From Carya illinoinensis (lineage: Eukaryota > Streptophyta > Magnoliopsida > Fagales > Juglandaceae), in the NCBI RefSeq assembly GCF_018687715.1, contig NC_056752.1, forward strand, positions 47,409,501-47,473,500: a stretch of DNA of 64,000 nucleotides, given 5' to 3'. The translations under genes were made by a program, and so were the position numbers. How positions within the stretch are numbered: position 1 is the stretch's first letter; every line of letters begins with the position of its first letter. Under the pieces are notes generated by a model that was not told where the DNA came from, made no database searches, and saw only the letters and a list, made by a program, of their open reading frames with translations. Below are positions 46,240 through 59,680 of this stretch, one piece after another.

Positions 46240-47939
46240 CGTGCCGGCTAATTTTTTTTTTTCTTTGAAATAGATTTCAATTAATTCATTCAAAAGTTAC
46301 AACTGTAATTAATAAGTATGAATAAAAAATCTCAATTATAAGCCAACTATTCATCGATTATAAGCTCCCATGCACACAATTTTTATTATGCCGGATAATG
46401 TCTAAACTTCAAAACTCTATAGTGACAAGACCATTCTGAGATACGAGACTCTGTAAAATAGAAGTGTCTATCTCAACTCGTTGCGAGAAAAAACTCATCC
46501 CAACCCTTACAATCCAAAGAAAGATAGGGACTCACAACGCTCCTTGTCCAAAAGCAGGGAGGGACTCACAACCCTCCTATTCCAAAGAGGAGAGAGACTT
46601 ACCTATTTCAATTTATTTTAATTAAACCTAACTGATATAGCAAAATAAAATAAAACAACACTGCCAAAATCCTAGCGAAAAACAATAAAATAAACACTAT
46701 AGCCCACCCACGCCGTCTGCCCACTCCCATTCTGACCGTCAGTGCCTGACACAACACCCACGTTCTTCTGTGTTTAGCACATGCCCACTCACATCTACTC
46801 CCTCTCCGTTTGGCACTCTCTCAAAGCCCAACGCTCAGCCACAGGGGCTGTTCTCTCCCACAACTCATGCTAGCACTGATCACCACCACCTTTCGCTCCA
46901 AGCCCATAAGAAAGGTCTACCCTGTGAGCTCCAAAATCTTAAAAAACAGATTGCCCCTTGTGCCGCACCAAAGTTGCAGAAACCGTCATAACGACTAGGG
47001 GTGCTACCCACCCCCGCCCATGTGGGGGGAAGTTTTTTATCCCCGCCCTCGTCCATGTGGGGGCAGGGGGCGGGGTACCTCGTCCAGTAATCGGGGTGCG
47101 GGGGTGGACCTGCCCCCATCCGCCCCCCGGCTTTGTAACTGGGCCCTTGGCCCATTGAGATTAGTTTTTTGGGCTCAAAATGACCTATAAACACAATCTA
47201 GGCCTGTTTTCAGACTAAAAATTTAACTACAACTATATTTATATATTAAAAAAATTGAAAAAAAAATGAGGAATACAAATATTAATTACTAAATTTCAAA
47301 TTCAAAAATTTCAACGGTCAATCTAATACTATTAGCTTATTAATTGCTAAGTAACTAAGGCATGCACTAAGCTATTACAAAAGTATAATGATAGAAATTA
47401 CAAAATCGTGTCAACTAATAAACAATTATAAAATTACAAAGACATAAAAATAATAAATACTACAAATTTTACCGTTAATGATTAACATTACAACTAATTA
47501 TAAATTAACAAAATCATAACATTAGGAAGTTTGATCAATTTTGGATGACAGTGAGTTCACTAAGACATTCCATTGTGTTGAGATATGGGCAGACAAATTC
47601 AAGATCATAAATCCTACAATAATAATAAGTTAAAAATAAAATAAATTAGAATTATGAATATAAAGTTTTAACTTAAAAATTAAGGGATTAATTGTGCAAA
47701 CCATGAGCAATGGTGGGTCTAAAGTCTAATATAAAAGAAGTCATACTGCAGCAGAGATAGCTGTAGACGCTATCCAAGGTATCACTAAAACAATTAAATT
47801 TGAAATTAACACTAATTAATTTTAAATAAATAAATAAAAATAAGATAATTGAATTTAGGTAATATTACCAGATCTAAGTGCATCACCACCCTCCTTCTCG
47901 GTGTTGACATGATCATAATCAATAATATCTAGAACATTA

Positions 47940-49968
47940 ATTGGACTCTCTATGATCCAATTTGAGGTGCAAATCAAAGCCTCAACAGTGACAGGATCTA
48001 ATAAGCTCTAGAATGGATCTAATACGTGCTCTTTGGTGCTAAAAGCCGACTCTGAGGCTACGATGTTTATAGAGATTGCCAAAATACTACGGACTATTTG
48101 TGCAAGGACGGGATACTTGAGGGCATGTACCTTCCACCAAGCTAAGATATCAAAGTCTCATACATATAGTTCGAGATCTAGACCAAAGTATCTGTCTATC
48201 TCTGACTTAGCCTCTGTAGTACTCCTCGTTAATGGGTTCCCTTCCATCTTATCACCTAAGTCCATTCTATGTTTTTTCTCAGCCCTGACATCTGGAATTG
48301 GTGGGGGGGGGGGGGGGGGATAGGAGTGAGTGCAGTAATATTACCACCTTGCAAGATGGTAAACTCGTCAAATAATCTATCAAGGGTTTCCCTAACCCTT
48401 GATGCAATATGCCCCACCCATACTTGCCCGTAGGCAATACCCAATCCATATATCATGCCAGCCACCTTAAACCGAGGGTCAATGGCAACAGCTACATATA
48501 ACAACATATTAGCCCTATCAAAATCTCCCCCCAATACTTGTCGTACTTCGCCCTTATCAACAATGCCATCTCCTGCAACCTAATGTGACCGCTCGTAATA
48601 ATCTCATCTAATTCTTCTTTTACCTTACATATTTGTTGACAAAAATGATAGGATGTAAGATACAAATAACTAGATAAAATCGTGGTAATCTCGTATAAAA
48701 GCCTTAGAAAATATACAAAAATAGATACAACATCTCAATTCTCAATAATAGGCTTCTCCAATCCCGCTTGATCTTCAAAATATTTTACATATTGGATGTC
48801 TTCCTCACCCAATAAGGCAAATGCCAACTTATATTCTTGGCTGCATCCAACATAAAAAATGTTGAGTTCCATCGCGTAGTCAAATCAATACAAAACCCAT
48901 TCTTTGATGTTATGTCTGCAGACCACGCAGCAACGTTGAATTTCTTCAATCTCGCAGGAGAAGATCTCACCCATCTCACAGCAGTCCTGACCTGAGCAAT
49001 AGAGTCATGAAGATTTTTCATATCGTCACTGATAATAAGATTAAGAATATGTGCCGCACACCTCACATGCAAATACTCACCACCCAAGATTGTCTTATTT
49101 GCCTCTCTAAGAAAGGTCTTAAGATATCTCAATGCGGTATCGTTAGACAATGCATTATCAACTGTGCATGTCACAACGCGTGTCAACCCCCACTCTTTTA
49201 TAGCGGCCTCCAAGGCCCTCCCAATCGTCTCACCCTTGTGATCGATAATTTGAGAATTTTCTTATGCAATGTCCAATTGTCATAACAAAATGACAAATCA
49301 AAGACATATAATTAAAATTTTGGACAGATGTCTAACAATCAATGGTGAGGCAAACAAACTGACCCGCCAAGAAACCTCTCAACTTCTCTTTTTCATATCG
49401 ATAATATTTTTTTACATCCTTTGCCACTGTGTGATGAGAAGGAAGTTGAAACCTTAGTTCTATGTAGTGACAAAATGCTTGGAACCCTTCCTCATCCACA
49501 ATTTGAAAAGGTAGCTCATCCATGATGACCATATGGGCTAGGTGTATCCTACACTCCTCAGGATCCCACTTCGTGTACCCCTTCAACTCAATACATTCAC
49601 TACTATCATCCTTCATTTTTTCAAGTCTAATTTTTAGCCTAAATTGACTCTTCTCTTACAAAGATTTTAGAATTGAATTTTTTTTTACATTGCTCTTCTA
49701 AGTGCACCTTTAATTGCGAGGTGTCATATCTCCTATAGTGGCATCCATAAATTTTACCGCAATGGTTACATTTGATTTGAGGGTTATTAGGATCACCACC
49801 CTCTAGTTTGGTGAAGTGAGACCAAACTATGGAAGCAGGGTTTTTGTTAAGCTTGGGGGCGATGCAAGGGGTAGAGGTAGGGGTAGGGGTAGACCCGGTA
49901 AAGGCAGGGGTACCCTCAATAGAAGAGCTCGCACTAGAATCTGTCGACATTTCCATTAACTCAAGCAA
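47940..49968 (-). pseudogene. BED-zinc-finger hAT transposase pseudogene
   Basis: Read right to left. 49968-49639: BED finger with SIVWSHFTK, CNHCGKIY and a later H...C pair. 49616-49332: linker and core start with ITMDELPFQIV-like VIMDELPFQIVDEEGF. 49213-48785: core with CTVDNALSND, HVRCAAHILNLI and TTRWNSTFFML, the hallmark hAT RNase-H-fold motifs. 48534-48256: DPRFK region followed by a poly(C) tract. 48250-47940: C-terminal dimerisation domain (SEIDRYFGL, WWKVHALKYPVLA, ASESAFSTKEHVLDPF) in a frame with at least two stops. The domains lie in separate frames, so frameshifts and stops have destroyed the gene. Confidence 0.9.
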
Positions 49969-49969
49969 A

Positions 49970-51740
49970 CAATAAATCTGAAATTATAGCAAACATAAAA
50001 AGTATTAACATCCAACCAAAGAATCAATATTATTTGATATATTGTTTAAATGTTTAAATTTTTCTCCCGTAATAGCCAGCAAAAAGTAGAGTCCTTTTGT
50101 CAAAAGTAAAATTTTTAATTTTAGCCAAGGAACTCATATACTCATCTCGGATGGGAATATTTTAATAGAAAAATAGAAAAAAAATATAAATGATTGAATA
50201 AATGCAATAAGCTTTAAAATTTTTAGATTATAAAAATCATAAAACTAAACTAAATAGTAAAAATATTATAAAAAAAAAAAGTAAAAGGAAAAGCTGTAAA
50301 TAAACAAAAAAAAATATAAAAACATAAAAAAACAAATAAGACTTCAAAACGGAAAAACATCTATAAATTTAACAAGTAAAGAAACAAAATGAATAATAAA
50401 AAAAATTTAATAACACATAAGAAACTGAAAAATTATATGAGATAGGCATGTCAACATGACTTATGTTAATTCTTAAATGGAAATATTATATATGAAAGTA
50501 CCGAGTACTACTATAAAATATATGTAAATATGAGGATTTACATTTCTTACAGACAATAACTCTTGGGCCTAAAGATAGAAACATTAAATAACCGACCTTA
50601 CTTTGTAATGAAGAACAGTAATTTAATAAACGTATTGAATTTGGATTTTGTTGAATAAATCCGAAACAGATTGTGGAATCAAATCTACAAAAAGAAGAAC
50701 AAGCAAAGAAATCCAAATTACTTAATAAAAGAAACGTAGTTGGAGTAGGTTGCTTTCACTTTCCACGTCCTTCTTTGTTGTCTTCCAAATCTTTTTGTGC
50801 AATACTAGCTGGAAAAAATAAAGTATACATACATACATATAAATATATATATCTTCCTCACTCCCACCTCTCCACTATTTTTATATGTAATAAACAAATA
50901 ATACCAAGAATTAATTAATTTAAATATACAAACAACCGGCGTGAGGAATATATATATATATAAATTCATAATCACTTATGTTTGAAGTTTGTAAAATACC
51001 TTTCGCAACTTCATACACGCAGACATGAATAATTAAAATTTACAATAATTTTTATCCTAAAAATGTAATTGATAGGGCAAAAAAGATTGGACAACCCTCA
51101 AATAACAAAATGAACTCAATAATTAAATTAAATTTATAGTAAAATCCTACTCTAAAAATCAAACCAAAATGATTTTATAAAAAGAAATTTATACAAAATC
51201 AAAACACATTCAATCGGATCCAATTCACACATTTAATTTGATCACTCATCACACACATGCACATTCAATCCTCTACAGCACACAATTTACAATCATATCC
51301 TCCATCTCCATTAATTTCATCCTCCACTTAATTCCACAAAAATTTAAATTTAAAAAAAAAAAAAAAGAAAAAAAAAAGGGAGAGACAGACTTACCGCTGG
51401 CGAGATTCAAGGAGGTAGCTGCAGTGGCAAAGGGGCAAACGGCGACGCCATGGCACACTGGGTGGTGGCCGGCCAAATCCGTTTGACGCCAGGGGGGAGG
51501 GGGGGTTTACGCCGTTGGGGGGCTGTTTTTTGGGGGGGTCTGTGCCAGCTGGATCTAATCGGGGGGGGGGGGGGGGGGGGGTTAGTTTTAAGTTAAAAGT
51601 AAACCCAAAACGCACCATTTTGGGTTTACTTTCTTAAATAAAAATAAATAAATAAAAAGAAACTCAGGTACCAAAACAACGCCGTTTTGGTCACCTAAGG
51701 GTTATATATATTATATTATATAATTATATATATATATATT
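49970..51740. other. 5' non-coding part of the hAT element
   Basis: AT-rich, no supported gene. Contains a poly(G) run at about 51560-51582 and a pyrimidine/G-rich mixed zone at 51480-51600. Confidence 0.4.
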
Positions 51741-52575
51741 TTCAGGGCGGGGGACCACCACATACCGCCCCCGCCCACGACCCCATATACGAGATGGGGG
51801 AACCCGCCCCCGTGTTGCTGAACGAGGTAATCCGCCCCGCCACATGGGGGTAGGACGGGGCAGCGAGGGCGGGGCCCGGCTGCCCACCCCTAATAACGAT
51901 GATGCTTCAAGGTGCAACATCCAGGGCTCACAAGGATTCATGAATCATGCATCACCTAGACCCCGATCGCCAGCTGTCTTTATGTTGTCCAGCCCATCCC
52001 AGAAACAGAAACAGAGCATTACCCATGCATATCAGTATGCATTCCTCTATTTTCCTTGGCCAAAGACAGAGCATTTCATGGCCAACACAGGGCCATCCAC
52101 CCATGCATTCCGTCCAGTTTGAGCCTTCCAAAACATACATCTGAGAACGCCACCACCCATGGCCAACTCACTCTGAGGCCCTCCACCATCGAGCTGGATC
52201 ACCACGCCCATTCGCGTGTTATATTTTGGTGACAGACTCGAAGTCAGCTTGCGAAACCTAGCCCCTCCACCCCCATCGTGTAAGACCTCCACACCCCACA
52301 GCGCATTTTTGTTTGGTGAGACAGCCAACCAAGATCCTCCACCTTCATCATGCAAGAACCCACGCCCAGTAGCATTTTTTTTTTTTTTTTTTGGTGAAAG
52401 CTTGGATCCGTGCATGGTGATAGGCTTTCAAGCCTTCATAACCACAGCCACCATCGCGTTATTGACCCACACAAACACAAAAAAACAACCCAAGTAGAGA
52501 GCTTGGAGAAAGCAAGAAAGAAAGAAAAAAGAGAAGGGAAGGAGGGAGGAGCTGAGGCTCCCACGTGCCGGCTAA

Positions 52576-53366
52576 TTCTAATACTTTAGATTTGAATATG
52601 TTGTGTAAATTGAGATTTGGAAAAAGTTTGAAAATTTTTGTGATTTAAAAAAGACATTGATTTGGAAAAAAATGAAAAAAGTTAGAAAATTAATGTATAA
52701 TTTTTAAATAATAAATAAATATTTAAATTATAATTATAATTAAAATAAATAAAAATATCAAAATCAATATTTTAATAAAATATTGATAGATTTGTTGAGT
52801 TTATTATTTGGTATTGTGAAAAGTAGCTAGCTAAAATTTGTAAAAATAAATTTTCTAGTAAAATTTTAGTTAAAGTTTTTTGAGGCCACTAATACTAATG
52901 TTCGAATATGGTACTTTCACTTTTTAAATAAGGTGAATATGTCATAAATTGTTGTTTTTGTTTTTTTTATAAGATAATTGAGCACTCAATGTTAACTATA
53001 ATTTCATTCTCTAAATAATCCAACTTTCAAAATCTCACAGATCTTCAACCAATCGATGTAAGATAATCACGTACACCATCTCTTACAAGTTACAACAATT
53101 CATCGTACAAACTACAAACGCCTCGAGAAAGGGGGTTTGAACTTTTCGGACTATACCATATAACATGATGGTTGCAAGGCCAGGCTCCAAGAAAGCCCAA
53201 TGGGCCAACAACGCCGCAGGCTGAAGCAACAAACGTACTACTACAGATTATAATTTTGTTCGTCCCAGAAATCATGCAAGGTAACGGACAAAAACATATA
53301 TCAATTCAATTTCTAGCTATACAAAATATATTCTAACATATGGGTTTGTATCTTTCCCCCGGCCCA
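52576..53366. other. 3' flank of the polygalacturonase gene
   Basis: AT-rich, no gene. The last about 270 bp are probably the 3' UTR of the minus-strand gene at 53367-55119. Confidence 0.4.
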
Positions 53367-55119
53367 CTACAAGCAGCCCGAGGGCTGGACTAAACCAGAT
53401 GATGTTCCAGCAGCATGAACGCATGAAGCTTCGGCAACTTTATTCTTGTAAGTTAGCTTTACATTTTCCAATCTTATTCTTGAGCATGGGTTCTTGGAAC
53501 TGCAATCAAATTTCACAGCAACTGCTGTGGCCGATGTTCCATGTATGTCTTGGTATGTTACATCTCTAATTTTTACGCCAGAAACCTGCATTTAAGAAAA
53601 ATTATCAAACAAAACCCAAAATGTCAAACATTGAACCATATTAATCTGGTATTTTTCAAGAGCAAACAGCAAGCTAGCTGCATAATTTGATATTATATAT
53701 ATATATATATCGTACCTGACCGGGGCAATCTTTGTTGTCGGGACAGTAATTTTGATCGATCAGGACGGGATTCTGGACATTCACCATAACAATATGTTGG
53801 AAAAGAATGTTCCTAGCAAATCCGTTGCTTGGCCTTGCCCAGGACTTAATCCTCACCCCGTTCTGAGTACCGGTAAAAATAACTGTTTTAACTGTCACAT
53901 TCTGCACACCGTCCTCTTTCAAGTCCTTTCCTAGACTCCCAATGCTGAACCAATTAAAACAACCAAAGCCATAATGCCCAATTTAGCATCATGTGATCAT
54001 ATAATATACCATTTAATCATCATGTGAATGAGTGTACGTACATTAATAATGCATGATTTCATTATCTATACATTAACGTGAATGCGATATATTAATTAAA
54101 TTTGGTGAAGAATGAATATTATTATTATTTTAATTAATCACCTGATTCCATGGCCTGGTCCACATGCAACGTTCTCAATCCACAAGTTAGTGGTACCGGG
54201 GCCAATTGAGATGCAATCATCACCAGTCCGGATCTTGGTTTTGAGGATCGTGACGCCCGAAGAAGATTGTACGTGAATGCCGTCGGTGTTTGGACTGTCG
54301 CCGGAGGCGATGACCTTGACTGCTTGTATTTTCACGTTTTGGCAGCCATTGACGACGATGTGGAACATCTGGCTGTTTAGGGAGGTTAATGCGCTGACCA
54401 CGATGTTGTTCGAGTTGAAAAATTGCAGCGTCTGTTTGCACACACGCAAAAAAGGAAATTGCAATTATTAAATAATTACGAAAACCAAAGATAAGCTAGG
54501 GGAATGTGGCTCAGGTTTTGTGGACTGCTTATATCCCTTTAAGTTAATGCATAAGCACATGCTTAGCTTTTGGCATTCCTGTGTTAGTTCTAAAGCACGC
54601 CAAGGAATTAATTGACTGATATTACAAAACAAGAAAAAAAGAGGCAAAATTGTACTTCAAACATACCGTTGCTCCGCTGGGGCAACTCTTGCCTGAGGAT
54701 TTGCAAGCCCACAAACTTGTGCCTTTGGCATCAAGAATTCCACCAGATACTGTAACTCCGTCAACGTGGCTGAACAATATCCAGTTAGCACCATTTCCGA
54801 GGACCCTATAGTCGGATGGTGCCACGAGCGTGCCTTCGATGCGGACCCTGATGGCATTGTTCCTACATGGCCCGTTGAAAATCACGCTGCGCAGATAGAA
54901 TCTCCCGGCCGGCACGTAGATGGTGGCTGGATTTGCCGAGGCACAAGCTCTTGTCCATGCAGTAACGAAAGCCTTGGTTGAGTCTGTCTTGCCGTTTGCT
55001 TTGGCTCCCAAACTGACCACATTGTACGTCACGGGAGTAGCGGACAAGACCACCGAGGAGTAGAAGAAGACTGAGAGAAGTGCAAGAACAAGAGGGCAGC
55101 TAATTCTGTGGTTTGCCAT
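53367..55119 (-). CDS. Polygalacturonase (GH28), secreted, 396 aa
   Basis: Hydrolyses alpha-1,4-galacturonan in cell-wall pectin. Exons: 54667-55119, 54142-54431, 53716-53944 and 53367-53585. CDS 1191 bp, introns GT-AG. Residues 1 to about 26 form a signal peptide ([20 protein letters not shown] then LSA), so the product is apoplastic. GH28 signatures are all present: SPNTDGIHV (Asp), TGDDCISIG (two Asp), GPGHGIS (His) and RIKSW (Arg/Lys substrate binding). Length and the cysteine pattern ([10 protein letters not shown]-terminal PSGCL) fit plant enzymes of the exo-polygalacturonase/pollen-type clade rather than long rhamnogalacturonases, but endo versus exo action cannot be settled by reading. 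The gene looks intact. It stands alone between transposons. Confidence 0.95.
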
Positions 55120-55125
55120 TTCGGT

Positions 55126-55307
55126 TTGGATATATATATAAAAAGAAAAATATGGCCAGGCGTTTGATTGTTTGTGTCTGTCTGTGTGAGAGAGCTAGAA
55201 AGAAAGAGAGCGAGAGAGAGAGAGAGAAAGAGAGTGGTTTAGGGAGTTGAATTAGGAGTTGAGGGATGTGGTGATGGGGGAGTTGAACGGTTTGAGATGT
55301 ATTTATA
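55126..55307 (-). promoter_or_regulatory. Promoter and 5' leader of the polygalacturonase gene
   Basis: TATAAATA on the minus strand at 55300-55307, about 180 bp upstream of the ATG. The leader carries a CT-rich (GAGA-type) tract at 55200-55233. A second TATA-like run at 55129-55141 is too near the ATG to be favoured. Confidence 0.6.
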
Positions 55308-58171
55308 GGATTTGAAATGCATGTTATTTTTCATGTACAACATCGATCATCAAAGCGGTACACGCAAAGCTGCGCCGAACTTTGGGAAAATATAAATTGT
55401 TTACGTTAAAACTTTTTTGTAATCCCTTCTTTTCCAAAAGACCCATGATTACGAGGGAGCATAGCTTGCATTTATGGACTTTGAATGCTGCAATTGTTTA
55501 ACAGGGGCCGGAGGGCATCCAACGAGTAAAAAATGGACAAACCTTTATTCCAAAATATGGCTTTATTTATACATATTGTCTATGATTGGTATATTTTGTG
55601 CCACATAGCCCCCATGTTTCAACTCTAGTTTATGTTGTTTTACTCTATTCTTTGAATTGTGCAAGGATCTAGTACTGCCGTTTGAAGCAAATTAATCATC
55701 AAACAAAACGGAAGCGAAAGTCTTCACAATTGGCTGCATCATGCATGCATGTCATGTTCTTTTTAGCGTATGGGTTAATGTTCTTAAAAGTGAGATTGGT
55801 TTGGGGAAGACTCAATTTCTGGCGATCGAGGGAGGTAGCTAGGATGAAGAAAACAGACAGACAAATGTACGTACTGGATATAAGGCTAGCTAGCTAGGCA
55901 GCTTTTTAGTGAATTCTCATGCCCCGATGGAGCTCAAAGAGATGGATCGGATTAATAACTGATTGCACGTACGTACGTACGTACGTGTAACGTGGAGCTG
56001 GTTGCTTGAGATGTGAGAATTCGAAAGGTTTGTTGCATCAAATTAGGCAATAAGGGAAAGAAAGCCGTGACCGTCAACGTGACATAGCTACCAAAAAACA
56101 TCCCCCAAGCCATGCACCCTTCTCAATTCTTGTTTTCGGGTGCTGTGTTCTGCACCTCTCTTTGCTTTAAGCACACGATGATCAACACCTCCGATCCTCC
56201 ATTTCTTATCACTCTCCAAATTATCCCCATATCCATGTTCTTTTTTGGTTCTCTTCCGTGTTTTCGTTGAGCTGTTTTTTTGTTAATTTCATTCCCTGAA
56301 AAACCTCTAGTACTATCAATATATATGATGGCGATGAGGTTGAATAACTATTATATATTACCATTTCTATTACTTTTTTCTCTTGTTTTGTCCCGTACTT
56401 GATCTTATGTGACTATTCATGGTATTTTAATTATTTACATAATTTATTGATATTCATGAGCGAATAGAATGTTAAAATTGCAACAACAACAAAAAAAAAA
56501 AAAAAAAAAAAAGAGAATGAAAAGTACAGAAAATATTTTTTTTGAAGTAATGCTATATACATCATACTACTTTCCCACTCGCATTCCACTATATGATTTG
56601 ACGTATTTATCATCATTTAATGATAAAAAAGTATATAATAAATGATTATTGAATAATGATAAATATGTTATATATTACAACTTAGTGAGATTCAAATAAG
56701 ATAATAATAGGATGTATAGAATTTTCTATATATATATAGGAATTAATTAGAACAAATTCCATTAATATTGTAATCGGAAGAACTCAAAAGGGTAGTAGTA
56801 TTACTAGTTTTAGATGAGAAAGCAACATTTTGCAGCAACGTGGGTATGAACGTGACATGTGGAGGAGAAGATCACGGAGAAGAAATGGGCGGCCCCCTTT
56901 CTAATGCCCCAAATTCGGGGCCCCCAAGAAAATAAATTAACCAGATGATGATCTTAATTAATTTGCAGCCCTCATCATCATCATCACTTAATTAGTTTCC
57001 AATATCGTTATATATGCATGCGGTTTTGGTTTAATACTTTAACGGTACGTCCAATATTTTCTAATACCTGATGAACTCATCATGATGTCCAATATAATTA
57101 ATTAAGTTGTAGCAGTACGTACGTACGTAACGTACAACCCCATCTTTTATAATAAGTTATAGATCATCAGTACTGTTATTGGGTAATATAAAACTTGCCG
57201 TTTAGACAGTAGTTACTGTAGTTTATTAGAAACAAATAAATACATAAAAAATATATATATATATTAAAAAATGGGCCCGATTGGTTACCAAAATCTAAAA
57301 TATCTTATCTCATTTCATCTCAACTCATTATTACAATTTTTTCAAATATTTAAAACATCTCATCTCATCTCATATCATCTCATCTATGTAACCAAACGAA
57401 AAACTCTAGGTTTCTTTTATCTTTTTAATATTTTTGTTTTGCTTTTAGTTGTTTAATAATATACGTGACAATACACAATATGATACCACATCAAAAAGAT
57501 CATCTAAGTGGTGATTAAGTTTCATATGGTCAAATAACATTATTTTTTTCATTTTTTAGTGTTAATTATAATTTGATGGCAGTCTAGCACCATGGATACG
57601 ACCAGGGGGCCTCCCATATGCATGTATTGTGATGCAAGACTAGTACATAGATAATATAATTATATATATATAATTCCAAGTAGAAAAATTAATATAAATG
57701 GATATATATATATATATCTTATTGAATATATATAGCCGCGCCCTTAATTTTCTGGTCATGCATGCTTTCTTGCGTGACTTGCGGGCAGATTTTATAGGGG
57801 GACTTTTTTGGCTTCCAGGTGGCATATATAACTCCATTTGTGGAGTTGATAGAATGTTAAGCAATCAGAGAATTATAAGGGGCAGGCATGTGAACCGGAG
57901 AAATATATATATATATAGTCACTGAATGGTCAAAAGTACGTCATCTTGTACGCAGTGAATAACACATTCTTTATGATCATAGCCTTATAAATTTCATATA
58001 TAGCCATATATATATATATATATATATGTGAACTTATATATAATCACTCTTGCAATATTAAGATAGACATAATACCATGTAATTAGGCATGACATGCAGA
58101 GTCGTGAAATGCTCCTCAAAATGCCCCCTATCTCGATCTATCTCTTTGCCATTGATGACGGGATATATAAG
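55308..58171. other. Intergenic between polygalacturonase gene and CACTA element
   Basis: No gene supported. Contains an (ACGT)n microsatellite at about 55966-55986, a GTTTGGAT-family MITE-like element at about 57275-57400 (ends GATTGGTTAC and GTAACCAAAC), and several TA-rich tracts. Confidence 0.5.
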
Positions 58172-58941
58172 TTTCACTACAACAAAAAACATTTTTTGGG
58201 ATGAAAATTTTCGTCCCAAAATATATAGATTTCGTTCCGAAAGATTTTTTGGGACGAAAAAATTTCGTCCCAAGGTCGTCCCAACATCACTGTCCCAGAA
58301 GATATATTGGGACGAAAATCACAATTTCGTCCCAAAATATATCTTTTGGAACGATTTTGAAATTGACCGTTCGATACCGTTCGAACGATGACTTTTTTTG
58401 TCACGGTTAAAATTCGTTCCAGAATGGCGTTCGAATGCTTCTCAGTTACCGTTCGAACGTTAATGTATCTTTTGAACGGTTATCAAGATACGTTCAAACG
58501 ATCAATAGAATTACGTTCGAACGTTAAAGGAACAGATCGAACGGTGCTGATAAACGTTCGAACGGTGATGATCAAAGTTCGAACGGTGATGATCAACGTT
58601 CGAACGCTATGGTAATGACCTGCGTTTGAACATTTTTTTGAGCATAATGTATCGTTCGAACGGTTTGGTCATTAATGTTTGAACGGTACATTATCGTTTG
58701 AACGCCCTACCCATTAATGTTCGAACGTGACACGGTCGTTCGAACGGATATTATTTTTATTAAAATCAATAATTATAAAAAAAAAAATTAAATAGACATC
58801 CATAATATTTGAAAAACATAAATTAAGAACTGTTTAATTACTCACAAAAGTTTTATAATAAGTGTGAAGAAATAAATAACCATGATATTAGCATTGTTCA
58901 TACATAATTAGATAATGTCATAAGCTAGACGTAAAAAACCA

Positions 58942-59124
58942 TCAGTTGGTTGGAGGCCTGTACTGTTGCATTTGGAGTTGCATATCTCTCCTGAACTCTG
59001 CTTGTTCTTCTTCATGTTGTTTGAGGCGCATTTCCATGTCTCCTTGTCTCGCCAATTGAGCCTCTAACTCTTGTTGTTTTGCAACCAATTCTTCAATAGA
59101 ACATGTATCAAACAAACAATGCAA
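58942..59124 (-). pseudogene. Fragment of an En/Spm Ptta-type (transposase_24) protein
   Basis: 60-residue open stretch, with ELVAKQQELEAQLARQGDM and QMQQYRPPTN, a glutamine/glutamate-rich coiled coil of the kind found at the C-terminus of plant CACTA accessory proteins. The upstream exons are not recognisable. It is probably the last exon of a deleted tnpA-like gene. Assignment rests on composition and on its place in the element. Confidence 0.55.
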
Positions 59125-59129
59125 GATAT

Positions 59130-59680
59130 GTTAATTAAGTATTTATATTATTAAATAATTAGATAGTTGTTTTATATCTTTCAAAATATTTTATTAATTA
59201 TAACTATTTGTATTTTAATTAACATTTTAGTTAATAATTATAACTATTTGTATTGTAATTAACATTCTAGTTAATAATTATAACTATTTGTATTGTAATT
59301 AACATTCATTTTATTAATTATAATTCGGAATTTATATTTTAATTCAAATTCATTTGATTACTTTTAACTTTTAAGTATTTAAGTATTATTAAATCTAGAT
59401 TATTTGTATTTTATTTAAAATTCATTTTATTAATTCAAAGATTAAGTATTTTTGTGTTATTAAAACAAAACTATTTGTATTAACCTATAGTTGAATAATT
59501 CAACTATTAAATATTTAAGTATTATTAAATTTTAGATGATTTGTAATTGAATTCATTCTCATTTGATTACTTTAATCTTTTAAGTATTTAAGTATTATTA
59601 AATATAGATTATAAATAATTAATTTTTAATTCAATTCCTGCATTTAAAGTATTAATTATTTTAATACTGACCAACATAAC
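59130..59680. repeat. AT-rich internal repeats of the CACTA element
   Basis: Repeated variants of AATTATAACTATTTGTATTG at about 59195, 59235 and 59275 (about 41-bp period) and further looser copies built on TTAAGTATTATTAAAT up to 59600. Confidence 0.6.

Larger units (their letters stand above)
46996..51892 (-). mobile_element. hAT DNA transposon, decayed
   Basis: 4897 bp with terminal TAGGGGTG...CACCCCTA and 8-bp duplications ATAACGAC (46988-46995) / ATAACGAT (51893-51900), one transition apart. Both subterminal zones are GC-rich, with mixed-order variants of CCCCCGCCC and CATGTGGGG (47005-47150; 51745-51890). The minus-strand interior carries a broken BED-finger hAT transposase (47940-49968). 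It is nested in a retroposed insertion. Confidence 0.9.
46240..52575 (-). mobile_element. LINE-type retroposed insertion (about 1.4 kb) split by a hAT element
   Basis: Identical 12-bp CGTGCCGGCTAA flanks at 46240-46251 and 52564-52575. The left copy is followed by a T-run that, on the minus strand, is a poly(A) tail preceded by a typical retroposon 3' end (GAAATCTATTTCAAAG). The insert is 46252-46987 plus 51901-52563, the middle being the later hAT element. 12-bp duplications with poly(A) point to LINE machinery. I see no RT or endonuclease coding, so it is a 5'-truncated LINE or a retroposed transcript. Sequence near 52190-52560 is GC-rich and transcript-like. Confidence 0.7.

Noticed and set aside
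48033..48323. Plus-strand 96-residue frame
   Set aside because: Antisense of the hAT dimerisation domain, which reads clearly on the minus strand.
54766..54981. Plus-strand frame opposite polygalacturonase exon 1
   Set aside because: Antisense shadow. The minus-strand product has a signal peptide and GH28 domains.
55966..55986. (ACGT)n run considered as a CRISPR-like or regulatory repeat
   Set aside because: A simple microsatellite. No spacer-repeat pattern exists and CRISPR is not expected in a plant nuclear genome.
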